Below, piece after piece: positions 36,738 to 45,285 of a stretch of 64,000 nucleotides of DNA (its first letter is position 1; every line of letters begins with the position of its first letter). The translations under genes were made by a program, and so were the position numbers. The notes under the pieces are model-generated. The model was not told where the DNA came from and did no database searches. It saw nothing but the letters and a program-made list of their open reading frames with translations. The stretch comes from an uncultured Rhodospirillales bacterium (GTDB lineage Bacteria > Pseudomonadota > Alphaproteobacteria > Acetobacterales > Acetobacteraceae): the NCBI GenBank assembly GCA_903928895.1, contig CAIYSR010000034.1:1-64000 (forward strand), written 5' to 3'.

Positions 36738-37592
36738 TCAGCCCAAACGATAGATCCGAAGCGCATTGAGACCGAGCAGCGCCCCCTTCTCGGTCTCGCT
36801 CGCCCCGGCGAGCAGCGCATGGGTCGCGTCCATCCAGCGCCCGAGACTCGCCGAGCGCGTGCAAACCGGATGGTCGCTCCCCCACACCATCCGCTCCCAG
36901 CCGAAGCTCCCGATCACGTGCTCGGCAAACGGCCGCAAATCCGCGACCGTCCAGTTGACCGGATCGGCATAGGCCACAATCCCGGACAGCTTGGCCGCCA
37001 CATTGGGCAGCTCCGCAATCGCCCGGATCCCCGCCCGCCACGGATCGAGCCCGGCTGCCTTCACATCCGGCACCCCGCAGTGATCGAGCACGAACTGCAC
37101 ATCAGGGCACGCCCGGGCCAAGGCAACGGCGATCGGAATCTGCCGCGGCAGGACGCAGAAATCGAAACTTAGCCCATACCGCGCCAGACGGCCGAGATTC
37201 TCGGCAAACAGAGCGGTCTGGGCGAGCCCGTCAGGCTGCGTATGCAGGATCCGCCGCAGCCCTTTCACGCCCGGAATCGACGCCAGGCGCTCAAGCTGCG
37301 CCGGGAAATCCGCGCTCTCCGGCCGGCATCCCGCAATGGTGCCGACAAACGGGACGCCCAGCCCCCCGGTCAACGCCGCCTCCGCCTCGATATCCCCCGG
37401 CGCGACATCGACCTCCATGTGCAGCACATCGGTGATCCCGGCGGCCCGCGCCTGGGGCAGATAGTCCTCCACCGTGCAGTCCCGGTTGAGCCGCGTGTCG
37501 CCGTCGAGCCAGGGATAACGCAGCCGCTCGCGATAGATCAGGTGGCAATGGGTATCGACGATCCGCACGCGCGCCTCCCGGGCTGAATGCAC
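36738..37592 (-). CDS. Amidohydrolase-2 family metal-dependent hydrolase
   Basis: This 284-residue TIM-barrel hydrolase is of the amidohydrolase-2 type. The metal-binding VDTHCHL is near the N-terminus, FVLDHCGVPD is in the middle, and RMVWGSDHPV carries the late Asp. Relatives act on lactones, ACMS or 2-pyrone-4,6-dicarboxylate. The GTG at 37592 was kept as start; a second GTG eight codons later has GGGAGG too close to be convincing. It converges on the nucleotidyltransferase-like gene with only three bases between the stops. Confidence 0.82.
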   Translation of the reverse strand: MHSAREARVRIVDTHCHLIYRERLRYPWLDGDTRLNRDCTVEDYLPQARAAGITDVLHMEVDVAPGDIEAEAALTGGLGVPFVGTIAGCRPESADFPAQLERLASIPGVKGLRRILHTQPDGLAQTALFAENLGRLARYGLSFDFCVLPRQIPIAVALARACPDVQFVLDHCGVPDVKAAGLDPWRAGIRAIAELPNVAAKLSGIVAYADPVNWTVADLRPFAEHVIGSFGWERMVWGSDHPVCTRSASLGRWMDATHALLAGASETEKGALLGLNALRIYRLG

Positions 37593-37669
37593 CCCCCGGA
37601 ATTCTAGCCATTCATGCCCGCCCGATCCATCCTTCCGCCACGCCGCCAGATGCGCCTATCATCCCCGGC

Positions 37670-38392
37670 ATGAGGGAGTTGCCGCCAATCAGGGCCGTGG
37701 TGCTCGATGTCGACGGGGTCATCGTCGACTCGCCGCACGAGGCGGCCTGGCGCGCCGCCCTCGCCGGCTTCACCGATCCCGCCCGGCTCACCCCCGCCCT
37801 CTACCGCAGCCTCGTCGCCGGCCGCCCCCGGCTCGACGGGGCACGCGCGATCCTCGACCATCTCGGCCTCGATCCCACGCTGGCGGAGCCTTACGCACAG
37901 GCGAAGCAGCAACGCATCGTCGATCTCATCGCCGCCGGCCGCTTCGCCGCTTTCCCCGACGCGCTGCGCTTCCTCGCCGCGGCCAAGGCGCGCGGCCTGC
38001 GCCTGGCCGCCGCCTCCTCGTCGCGCAATGCCAACCTCATGCTCGCCCAGCTGACGCTGCCCAGCGGTACCCCCCTGCTCGATGCCTTCGACGCCAACCT
38101 CTCCGGCCGCGAGATGCGCCATGGCAAGCCCGATCCCGAGATCTTCCTCACCGCCGCCGCCGAACTCGCCATCGTCCCCACCGCCTGCCTCGTGGTGGAG
38201 GACGCCCCCGCCGGCATCCGCGCCGCCCGCGCCGGCGGCATGGCGGCCCTCGGCATCGCCCGAACCGGCAGCGCCGATGAACTGACCGAAGCCGGCGCCG
38301 ACCTTGTCCTGCCCAGCCTCGACGCCCTCGCGCTCGAAGACCTTCCGGCCGGACGGCTACGCCCGATCGCCCCGCCACGGAGCCCGCCATGA
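37670..38392 (+). CDS. HAD-superfamily beta-phosphoglucomutase-like enzyme
   Basis: This 240-residue protein has DVDGVIVDS (catalytic Asp 13 and Asp 15), AASSSRNANLML, GKPDPEIFL and VVEDAPAGIRAARAGGM, which together are typical of beta-phosphoglucomutase and related HAD phosphatases. It overlaps the next gene by four bases (ATGA). That gene is a GH65 disaccharide phosphorylase, and the usual job of this pair is to turn beta-glucose-1-phosphate released by the phosphorylase into glucose-6-phosphate. Confidence 0.87.
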   Translation: MRELPPIRAVVLDVDGVIVDSPHEAAWRAALAGFTDPARLTPALYRSLVAGRPRLDGARAILDHLGLDPTLAEPYAQAKQQRIVDLIAAGRFAAFPDALRFLAAAKARGLRLAAASSSRNANLMLAQLTLPSGTPLLDAFDANLSGREMRHGKPDPEIFLTAAAELAIVPTACLVVEDAPAGIRAARAGGMAALGIARTGSADELTEAGADLVLPSLDALALEDLPAGRLRPIAPPRSPP

Positions 38393-40692
38393 CCGACCCG
38401 CTGCACCCCACCGCCGACCCCGCCTGGGTCATGGCCGAGGACGGCTTCGACCCTCGGCGCGAAGCCGATATCGAGGCCCGCTTCGCCATCGGCAACGGCC
38501 TGCTCGGCGTGCGCGCCGCCCGCGCCGCCAGCCGCGGGCCACTCTGGGCCACCCCGATGCGCCATCTCCATCCCACCGCATCGCCGCGCAGCTACGTGGC
38601 CGGATTGTTCGACTCCCCCGATATCGAACCCCCCGTACCGGTGCTGATGTCAGCGCCGGACTGGCTGCGCCTGATCATCCGGCTCGACGGCCAGACCCTG
38701 CGGTTGGACCCTGCCGGGCTGCTTGTCCACCACCGCCGGCTCGACCTGCGCCGCGGCCTGCTGATCGTGGAATGGCGCCAGCGCGACGCCAACGGCGTGA
38801 TTGCGCGGCTGCGCACCCTGCGCCTGGTCTCCCAGGCCGAGCGCGCCATCGGGCTGCAATGGGCGGAGCTCGCGATCGAGCAGGACGGCATCGCCGTGAC
38901 CGTCGAAGCCGTCTTCGACCCGGCGGCGACCGGACTCGAAATCCTGCGCGCCACCCCCGATCTCGGCCTCTGGCGCAGCGGCCTCTCCGGCCGGCAACTC
39001 GCCATCGCCGGCGACGCCACCCTCACGCGCGACGGCATCGCCCTCCCCGCCGCGCGCGGCCCGCTGCTGTGGTCCTGGAGCTGGACCTCGCAAGCCGGCC
39101 AGATCGTGCGGATCGAGCGCCTGATGGCCGCGATGCGCGGTGACCAGGCCGACCCCAGCGCAGCGGCACAGGCCGCGCTCGCCGGCGCCAGTGCCCGCGG
39201 CGGCGGCGAAGTCCTGGCCGCGCACCAGGCGGCCTGGGCCACCCGCTGGGCCAGCGCCGACATCGAGATCGAGGGCGACCCGGAGGCCCAGCGCGCGCTC
39301 CGTTTCGCCGCCTATCACCTGGTCGCCGCCGCCAATCCGGACGACCCGCACGTCTCCATCGGCGCCCGCGCCCTCACCGGCGACGGCTATCTCGGCCATG
39401 TCTTCTGGGACACCGAGATCTATCTGCTGCCGTTCTACACCATCGCATGGCCCGAAGCCGCGCGGGCGCTGCTGCTCTACCGCTTCCACACGCTGGACGG
39501 CGCCCGCGCCAAGGCCGCCGCCAAGGGCTGGCGCGGCGCACTTTATGCCTGGGAATCGACCGACACCGGCTACGAAACCACCCCCGAATCCGTCATCGGC
39601 CCGGCCGGCGTCCCGGTCGAGGTGCTCAGCGGCAAGCTCGAACAGCACATCAGCGCCGATGTCGCCTACGCCGTGTGGCAGTACTGGCGCGCCACCGGCG
39701 ACGCCGCCTTCCTGTGCCAGGCCGGCGCCGAGATCCTGCTCGAAACCGCCCGTTTCTGGGTGAGCCGCGCTGTCCCCGAGGCCGACGGGCGGCGCCATAT
39801 TCGCAACGTGATCGGCCCTGACGAATACCACGAAGGCATCGACGACAACGCCTTCACCAACCTCATGGCGCGCTGGAATATCGAGCGCGGGATCGAGGTC
39901 GCCGCCCTGCTGCGGGCGCGCTGGCCGGAGCACTGGACCCGCCTGGCGATCGACGCGGCCGAACTCGCGGAGTGGCAGGCCGCAGCGGCGGCGATCGTCA
40001 CCGGACAGGACGAAACCGGCCTGTTCGAACAATTCACCGGCTATCATGCCCTCGAGGACATCGACCTCGCCGCCTTCCCCGGCCGCACCGCGCCGATGGA
40101 TGTGGTGCTGCCCCGCGACCGGGTCCACGCCTCGCAGATCATCAAGCAAGCGGACGTTGTGGCCCTGCTCGCCCTGCTGCCCGACGCTGTGCCGCCGACG
40201 GTGCAGGCGCTGAATTTCCACCACTACGCGCCCCGCTGCGCCCATGACAGCTCGCTCAGCCACACCATGCACGCCCTCGCCGCGGCACGGCTGGGCGACC
40301 CGGCAACGGCGCTGCGTCACTTCCGCGCCAGCGCCGCCATCGACATGGACGACCGCCCCGGCCGCAGCACCGAAGGCGTCCATATCGCCTCGCTCGGCGG
40401 GCTCTGGCAGGTCGCGATGCTCGGCTTCGCCGGGCTGAGCCTGGGCGAAACCCTGGCGTTCACCCCCCGCCTGCCGCCGGAATGGACCGCGATGCGCCTG
40501 CGCACCCATTGGCACGGCCGGACCCTGCACGCCCGCATCACCCACGACACCCTGACCGTCACACTGGAGTACGGCGCGGCGATGAGCGTGTTGGTCAATG
40601 GAAGGCCGCACGACCTGGCGCCGGGCGTGCCCCGCCGTCTTTCGCTCCGCGGCAGCGGTAAAACAGCGGGGAGGCAAGGGGTTCTTTTTTGA
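38389..40692 (+). CDS. Glycoside hydrolase family 65 (maltose/trehalose/kojibiose-type phosphorylase)
   Basis: This 767-residue protein has the GH65 layout: an N-terminal beta-sandwich, an (alpha/alpha)6 barrel with HVFWDTEIYLLPF and ATPMR-like motifs, and a small C-terminal jelly roll. The likely catalytic acid is Glu 479 in GPDEYHEGIDDNAFTN; the phosphate-binding region has HASQIIKQADVV and STEGVHIASLGG. GH65 phosphorylases cleave alpha-glucosides such as maltose, trehalose or kojibiose with inversion. The last codons and the TGA stop (GVLF-stop) lie in an AT-rich hairpin repeat, so the natural end of the gene has been replaced. Confidence 0.9.
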   Translation: MTDPLHPTADPAWVMAEDGFDPRREADIEARFAIGNGLLGVRAARAASRGPLWATPMRHLHPTASPRSYVAGLFDSPDIEPPVPVLMSAPDWLRLIIRLDGQTLRLDPAGLLVHHRRLDLRRGLLIVEWRQRDANGVIARLRTLRLVSQAERAIGLQWAELAIEQDGIAVTVEAVFDPAATGLEILRATPDLGLWRSGLSGRQLAIAGDATLTRDGIALPAARGPLLWSWSWTSQAGQIVRIERLMAAMRGDQADPSAAAQAALAGASARGGGEVLAAHQAAWATRWASADIEIEGDPEAQRALRFAAYHLVAAANPDDPHVSIGARALTGDGYLGHVFWDTEIYLLPFYTIAWPEAARALLLYRFHTLDGARAKAAAKGWRGALYAWESTDTGYETTPESVIGPAGVPVEVLSGKLEQHISADVAYAVWQYWRATGDAAFLCQAGAEILLETARFWVSRAVPEADGRRHIRNVIGPDEYHEGIDDNAFTNLMARWNIERGIEVAALLRARWPEHWTRLAIDAAELAEWQAAAAAIVTGQDETGLFEQFTGYHALEDIDLAAFPGRTAPMDVVLPRDRVHASQIIKQADVVALLALLPDAVPPTVQALNFHHYAPRCAHDSSLSHTMHALAAARLGDPATALRHFRASAAIDMDDRPGRSTEGVHIASLGGLWQVAMLGFAGLSLGETLAFTPRLPPEWTAMRLRTHWHGRTLHARITHDTLTVTLEYGAAMSVLVNGRPHDLAPGVPRRLSLRGSGKTAGRQGVLF

Positions 40693-40806
40693 AAAAAAGA
40701 ACCAAAAAACCTTCATCCGTTTGGCTATGGCCTCTCCCGGGAGAGACCCCAGCCAAACGGATAGAAAGTTTTTGCTTCTTTTTTCAAAAAGAAGCGCTTC
40801 CTTCCT
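40677..40806. repeat. AT-rich hairpin pair with cruciform centre
   Basis: The left hairpin GGTTC-TTTTTTGAAAAAAA-GAACC (40679-40702) and the right hairpin GCTTC-TTTTTTCAAAAA-GAAGC (40774-40795) are inverted copies. Between them ATCCGTTTGGCT (40715-40726) pairs perfectly with AGCCAAACGGAT (40751-40762), and CTCTCCCGGGAGAG (40732-40745) is self-complementary. The block separates two convergent genes, and each takes its stop codon from the nearer hairpin. Confidence 0.9.
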
Positions 40807-43111
40807 GTTTCGCCCGCAACGCCGACCACACCACCTCCGGGGTCGCCGGCATCTCCACCGGCCCCACGCCCGCGCCCGCCAGCGCGTCGTTCACCGCGAT
40901 CATCACCGCCGGCAACGCCCCCGCGCACCCCGCCTCGCCGCAGCCCTTGGCGCCGAGCGGATTGGTGGTCGCCAGCACCGGCACGCTGGTCCAGGCAAAA
41001 TGCGGAATCTCGTCGGCCCGCGGCAGCGCGTAGTCCATGAACGAGCCCGACAGGATCTGCCCGTCCTCGTCGTATGACACCCGCTCGCCCAGCGCCTGGC
41101 CGATCCCCTGCACCACCCCGCCATGCGCCTGGCCCGCGACCAGGCTCGGGTTCACCACCGTGCCGAAATCATTGGCCATCGCGTAGCGCACCACCGCCAC
41201 CACCCCGGTCTCGGGATCGATCTCGACCTCGGCGATATGCACCCCGTTGGGAAACGCCGACGTCACCCCGGGATAGACCGCCGCGACATCGAGCGCGCCG
41301 CCCTGCCCGCGAGCCCGCAGCAGCTCGGCCAGGTCCATGATCCCGATGCCCCGGTCGGTGCCGGCCACCGAGAAGCGGCCGTCGGCGAACATGATATCGA
41401 CCTCGGCGGCCTCCAGCGCGTCGGCCGCGAGCGGCTTGCCCTTGGCCACCACATCGGCCGCCGAGGCGATGATCACCGCCCCGGCATTCATGATCGAGCG
41501 CGAGCCGCCGGTGCCGCCGCCGTCGAGCAGCTGGTCGGAATCGCCCTGCACCAGCCTCACTTTGTCGAACGGCACGCCGAGCTCGCGGCACAGCACCTGG
41601 GCGAAGGGCGTCGCATGGCCCTGCCCGTAATCGAGCGTGCCGGAGATGATGGTGACGCTGCCATCGGCCTCGAAACGGATGCCGCCCATCTCCGAGCGCG
41701 CCGGCGCGGTCACTTCGAGATATTGCCCGATGCCGCGCCCGCGCAGCCGGCCGCGGGCCTTGCTCGCGGCGCGCCGCGCCGGGAAGCCGTCCCAGTCGGA
41801 CAAGGCGAGGGCCTGGTCGAGCACGGCGGCGAAATCGCCGCTGTCATAGGTCATCGTCGAGGGCGCCGCATAGGGCATCATCTCCGGGCCGATCATGTTG
41901 CGCCGGCGCAATTCGATCGCGTCGATTCCGGTGGCCCGCGCGGCCTCCTCGATCAGCCGCTGCATGTAGTAGTTGCCCTCGGGCCGCCCGGCGCCGCGAT
42001 AGGCGCCCACCGGCGTGGTGTTGGTGAACATGCAGCGCACCGCGACATGGATCAGCGGCGTGCGATAGGTGCCGATGATGTTCTTCACCAGGTTCATCGT
42101 CGGCGGGATCGAGGTCGAATTGGAAAGATAGGCCCCGACATTGCCGAAGCCGCGGACGCGCAGCGCCAGGAACCGTCCCTCGGCATCGAGTGCCAGCTCA
42201 ACGTTCTGCTCGTGGTCACGGCCATGGCTGTCCGACAGGAAACTGTCCGACCGCTCGTCGGTCCATTTCACCGGCCGGCCCAGCATCCGCGCCGCCAGCA
42301 GGGCGCAGGGATATTCGGGATACAGCCCGCCCTTCATGCCGAAGGAGCCGCCGACATTGCCGGTCAGCACCCGCACCTTCTCGCGCGGCACCGCCATCGC
42401 ATTGGCCACCGCATTGCGCAGCCCGAATGCGCCCTGGCTGACGACGCGCAGCACATAGCGGTCATCGGCGAAGTCGGCGATGCAGGCGCGCGGTTCGAGC
42501 GCGGCGACCACGATACGGTTGTTGCGGATCGGTCCGCCGACCACGTGCGCCGCCCCGGCGAACGCCGCCTCGACCGCGTCCGCATCGCCGAAGCGCCAGT
42601 CCAGCACCACGTTATCCGGCGCCTCGTCATGCAGCGCCGCCGCCCCCAGCGCCGCCGACGCCTCGGTGACGGCGGGCAGCGCCTCGATCTCGGCGAAAAT
42701 CAGCTCCGCCGCATCCTTCGCCTGCGCCTTCGTCTCCGCCACCACGAAGGCCAGCGGATCGCCGACATAGCGCACCTTGCCCTCGGCCAAGGCGTACTGC
42801 ACCGGCTTGGGGATCGGCGTGCCGTCATGATTGGGTCCGGCGATATTGACCTGCATCGGCTTGATCCCGGCCGCCTTCAACTCCGCCACCGTGATCACCG
42901 CCAGCACCCCCGGCGCCGCCCGCGCCGCCGCGACATCGAGCGCAACCAGCCGGCCATGCGCGACCCGGCTGCGCACCATCATCCCATAGGCCTGCCCGGG
43001 CAGGTTGAGATCATCCGTATACCGCCCCTCGCCACGGAGCAGCACGGGGTCCTCCATGCGCGAGACCGGCTGGCCGATCGCGAAACGACCGGGTTCGAAG
43101 GGAGCGTTCAT
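40784..43111 (-). CDS. Molybdenum hydroxylase large subunit (xanthine dehydrogenase/CoxL family)
   Basis: This 775-residue subunit should hold the molybdopterin-cytosine dinucleotide cofactor and oxidise an aldehyde, purine or similar compound. The N-terminal [36 protein letters not shown] around Tyr 371 and the catalytic KGCGEAG near the C-terminus are present. The AYRGAGR loop rather than AYxCSFR shows it is not a true CO dehydrogenase. No small (2Fe-2S) or medium (FAD) subunit gene adjoins it. The ATG at 43111 gives the standard N-terminus. The C-terminus (KQEGSASF-stop) lies in the AT-rich repeat. Confidence 0.9.
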   Translation of the reverse strand: MNAPFEPGRFAIGQPVSRMEDPVLLRGEGRYTDDLNLPGQAYGMMVRSRVAHGRLVALDVAAARAAPGVLAVITVAELKAAGIKPMQVNIAGPNHDGTPIPKPVQYALAEGKVRYVGDPLAFVVAETKAQAKDAAELIFAEIEALPAVTEASAALGAAALHDEAPDNVVLDWRFGDADAVEAAFAGAAHVVGGPIRNNRIVVAALEPRACIADFADDRYVLRVVSQGAFGLRNAVANAMAVPREKVRVLTGNVGGSFGMKGGLYPEYPCALLAARMLGRPVKWTDERSDSFLSDSHGRDHEQNVELALDAEGRFLALRVRGFGNVGAYLSNSTSIPPTMNLVKNIIGTYRTPLIHVAVRCMFTNTTPVGAYRGAGRPEGNYYMQRLIEEAARATGIDAIELRRRNMIGPEMMPYAAPSTMTYDSGDFAAVLDQALALSDWDGFPARRAASKARGRLRGRGIGQYLEVTAPARSEMGGIRFEADGSVTIISGTLDYGQGHATPFAQVLCRELGVPFDKVRLVQGDSDQLLDGGGTGGSRSIMNAGAVIIASAADVVAKGKPLAADALEAAEVDIMFADGRFSVAGTDRGIGIMDLAELLRARGQGGALDVAAVYPGVTSAFPNGVHIAEVEIDPETGVVAVVRYAMANDFGTVVNPSLVAGQAHGGVVQGIGQALGERVSYDEDGQILSGSFMDYALPRADEIPHFAWTSVPVLATTNPLGAKGCGEAGCAGALPAVMIAVNDALAGAGVGPVEMPATPEVVWSALRAKQEGSASF

Positions 43112-43198
43112 GCGATGGACCTCGACGACCTGTTCCGCCTCAACATAAGCCGCCACGGTCACCGCGCAACCGGCGTAAACCTCCGCAGCCGATGACCG

Positions 43199-44341
43199 TC
43201 ACGCGACATCGTTGCGCCACGCCGTCCGCGCCAGCGCCACGATCGCCAGCGCCACCAGCAGCAGCAGCCCCGCCACCCCGGGCCAGCCGAACAGCCGCCA
43301 CAGCGGCGCCGGAAAAATCCCACCCGCGGCACCGCCGACGTAATAACTGGTGACATACATCCCCACCGCGGTCGACTTCGCCTGCGGAATGCGCGCGGCG
43401 ATGAAGCCGAGCGACAGTGTCTGCACCACGAACATCCCGCCCGACAACAGCGCCATCCCGGCGATGATCACGGCCAGCCCGTCCAGCAGCGTCAAGCCGA
43501 GCCCGCACAGCGACAATCCAACGCACATCATCAGCGTCGCCCGCCGGCCGAACCGGATCGTCAGCCGCGAGGCCACCGGATTCGTCACCAGGCCGAGCAG
43601 ATAGACCGTGAACACCGCCCCCAGCTGCCCCGGCGTCAACCCGTACGGCGCGTCAGCCAGCCGGAAATTGGCGTAGGTGAACGCGGCCACCATGCAGAAC
43701 AACATGCCGGCGCCGATCAGGCAGGTCGCGATCAGGCGCGGATTGCCCAGATGCATCCGCCACACCGCCCAGCCCACCGAAACCGCGCGGAACCGCCGCT
43801 CCCGCGGCAGCAGCAGCGCGAGCCCGATCGCACAGAACAGCGTCAGCAGCCCGACCAGCGCGAACCCGGCCTGCCAGCCCGCCAGATCGGTCGCCACCCC
43901 GGCGGCGAAGCGCCCGAAGAAGCCGCCGAAAATCGTGCCCATCGCGTAGGACGTCGAGGCCCGCACCCCCTCGGCCCCGTCGCACTCCTCGCCGATATAG
44001 GCCACCGTGATGGTGAAGATGAACGGGAACAGCAGCCCCTGCGCAAAGCGCAGCCCGATCAGCACGGGCAGATTGGGGCTGAGCGCGATCAGCAGCGCCG
44101 GCACCGTGAGGATGAAGCAGGCCGACGTGATCAGCCGCTTGCGCCCGAGCCGGTCCGACACCGCCCCCGCGAACGGCGCCACCAGCGCCACCGCCAGCAG
44201 CGTCGCGGTGATCGCCAGCCCGGTCAGCGCCGGCCCGGCGCCAAAGGTGCCGGCGATCGCGGGCAGGATCGCCTGCGGCGTGTAGAGGTTGATGAAGGTG
44301 GCGAACCCGGCGATCGCCACCGCGATACGGCGTCGCCTCAC
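43199..44341 (-). CDS. MFS transporter (YnfM-like)
   Basis: This 380-residue 12-helix carrier begins VRRRRIAVAIAGFATFINLYTPQAILP, has GAVSDRLGRKRLI in the loop between helices 2 and 3, and has GMYVTSYYVGGAAGG late, as in YnfM-type arabinose-efflux-like proteins. The start is GTG at 44341, overlapping the mepA stop (GTGA). The long upstream open frame is antisense to other coding and was dropped. The substrate is unknown. Confidence 0.85.
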   Translation of the reverse strand: MRRRRIAVAIAGFATFINLYTPQAILPAIAGTFGAGPALTGLAITATLLAVALVAPFAGAVSDRLGRKRLITSACFILTVPALLIALSPNLPVLIGLRFAQGLLFPFIFTITVAYIGEECDGAEGVRASTSYAMGTIFGGFFGRFAAGVATDLAGWQAGFALVGLLTLFCAIGLALLLPRERRFRAVSVGWAVWRMHLGNPRLIATCLIGAGMLFCMVAAFTYANFRLADAPYGLTPGQLGAVFTVYLLGLVTNPVASRLTIRFGRRATLMMCVGLSLCGLGLTLLDGLAVIIAGMALLSGGMFVVQTLSLGFIAARIPQAKSTAVGMYVTSYYVGGAAGGIFPAPLWRLFGWPGVAGLLLLVALAIVALARTAWRNDVA

Positions 44342-45180
44342 CCCGGCCCGGTCCGGGGCGGCGCGGCCATGATCGGCCCGCACGCCGCCGGCAACGCACG
44401 CGGCTTCGCCGGCCCGGTCGCCACCTCGGGCTTGGCCGGATGATCGAGCCGGTCGAACCACCATTGCAGGCTGGCGTCGCAGCCGTCGCCCGGCGGCGGG
44501 GGCGGCGGTCGCGCCGGGCACTCCGGCTGGCCCGCCGGGCACTGGAAATTGATATGCATGTGGCTGGCATGGCCCCACCACGGCCGCACCAGCCGGATCC
44601 AGCCGCGCTCCCCGGTCACGCTCTCGCACAGCTGCTTCTTGATCGCGGCATTGACCAGCACCCGGTCGACCCCCGGCAAGGTCGCGGCCAGGCGGAGCAG
44701 CGTGGCATGCTCCGGCCGCCAGCGCGCCGGATCGATGCCGCGCCCGTCCGCCCGCACCAGGCTCGGCGGCTCCAGCGCCTCCCGCTGTGCCGGCGTCAGC
44801 TTCGGATGTGGGCCGAGATCGAGATAGACATCGGCGTCGATCCCCATCTGGTGGCTCATATGCCCGCCCGCGAGCGGCCCGCCGCGCGGGCCGGACAGAT
44901 CGCCCATGTAGAGGTCCGCGATCCCCGCGGCCTGCGCGCGCAGCCCGAGTTCGCGCAGATGGGCGATGGTCTCGGGATGGCCCCAGAAACTGCTCCGGGC
45001 GATGCGGATGGTCTGCAACCCCGGCACCTCGTCCGGCAGCCGGACCGCCCCCTGGATGCAGCCCATGCCGCCGACGCCGATGATCCGCACTGGCCCCGGC
45101 GCGGGCCCCGGCGCAGGCGTCATCGGTCCGGCGGCCCCGAGAAACAGCACCAGCAGAGCGGCCAGCAGGTTGCGATGCAC
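44338..45180 (-). CDS. mepA: Penicillin-insensitive murein DD-endopeptidase
   Basis: This 280-residue periplasmic peptidase has an N-terminal signal peptide (NLLAALLVLFLGAAG). The zinc-binding motifs GGHMSHQMGIDADVYLD and HASHMHINF are those of the MepA (M74) family, which cuts D-Ala-meso-DAP cross-links in peptidoglycan. The C-terminal 60 residues are Pro-rich with CPAGQPEC-type cysteines. It leads a two-gene unit with an MFS transporter, an unusual pairing. Confidence 0.92.
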   Translation of the reverse strand: MHRNLLAALLVLFLGAAGPMTPAPGPAPGPVRIIGVGGMGCIQGAVRLPDEVPGLQTIRIARSSFWGHPETIAHLRELGLRAQAAGIADLYMGDLSGPRGGPLAGGHMSHQMGIDADVYLDLGPHPKLTPAQREALEPPSLVRADGRGIDPARWRPEHATLLRLAATLPGVDRVLVNAAIKKQLCESVTGERGWIRLVRPWWGHASHMHINFQCPAGQPECPARPPPPPPGDGCDASLQWWFDRLDHPAKPEVATGPAKPRALPAACGPIMAAPPRTGPG

Positions 45181-45285
45181 GAGAGCCTCCGTTACGCCAT
45201 GCCGCGATCAACACCATCATCGCCGCGGGGGGAGCGCCTGTCAGCCCCCACCGCGGCCGAGCCGATGCAGGATGCGGAGCAAACC

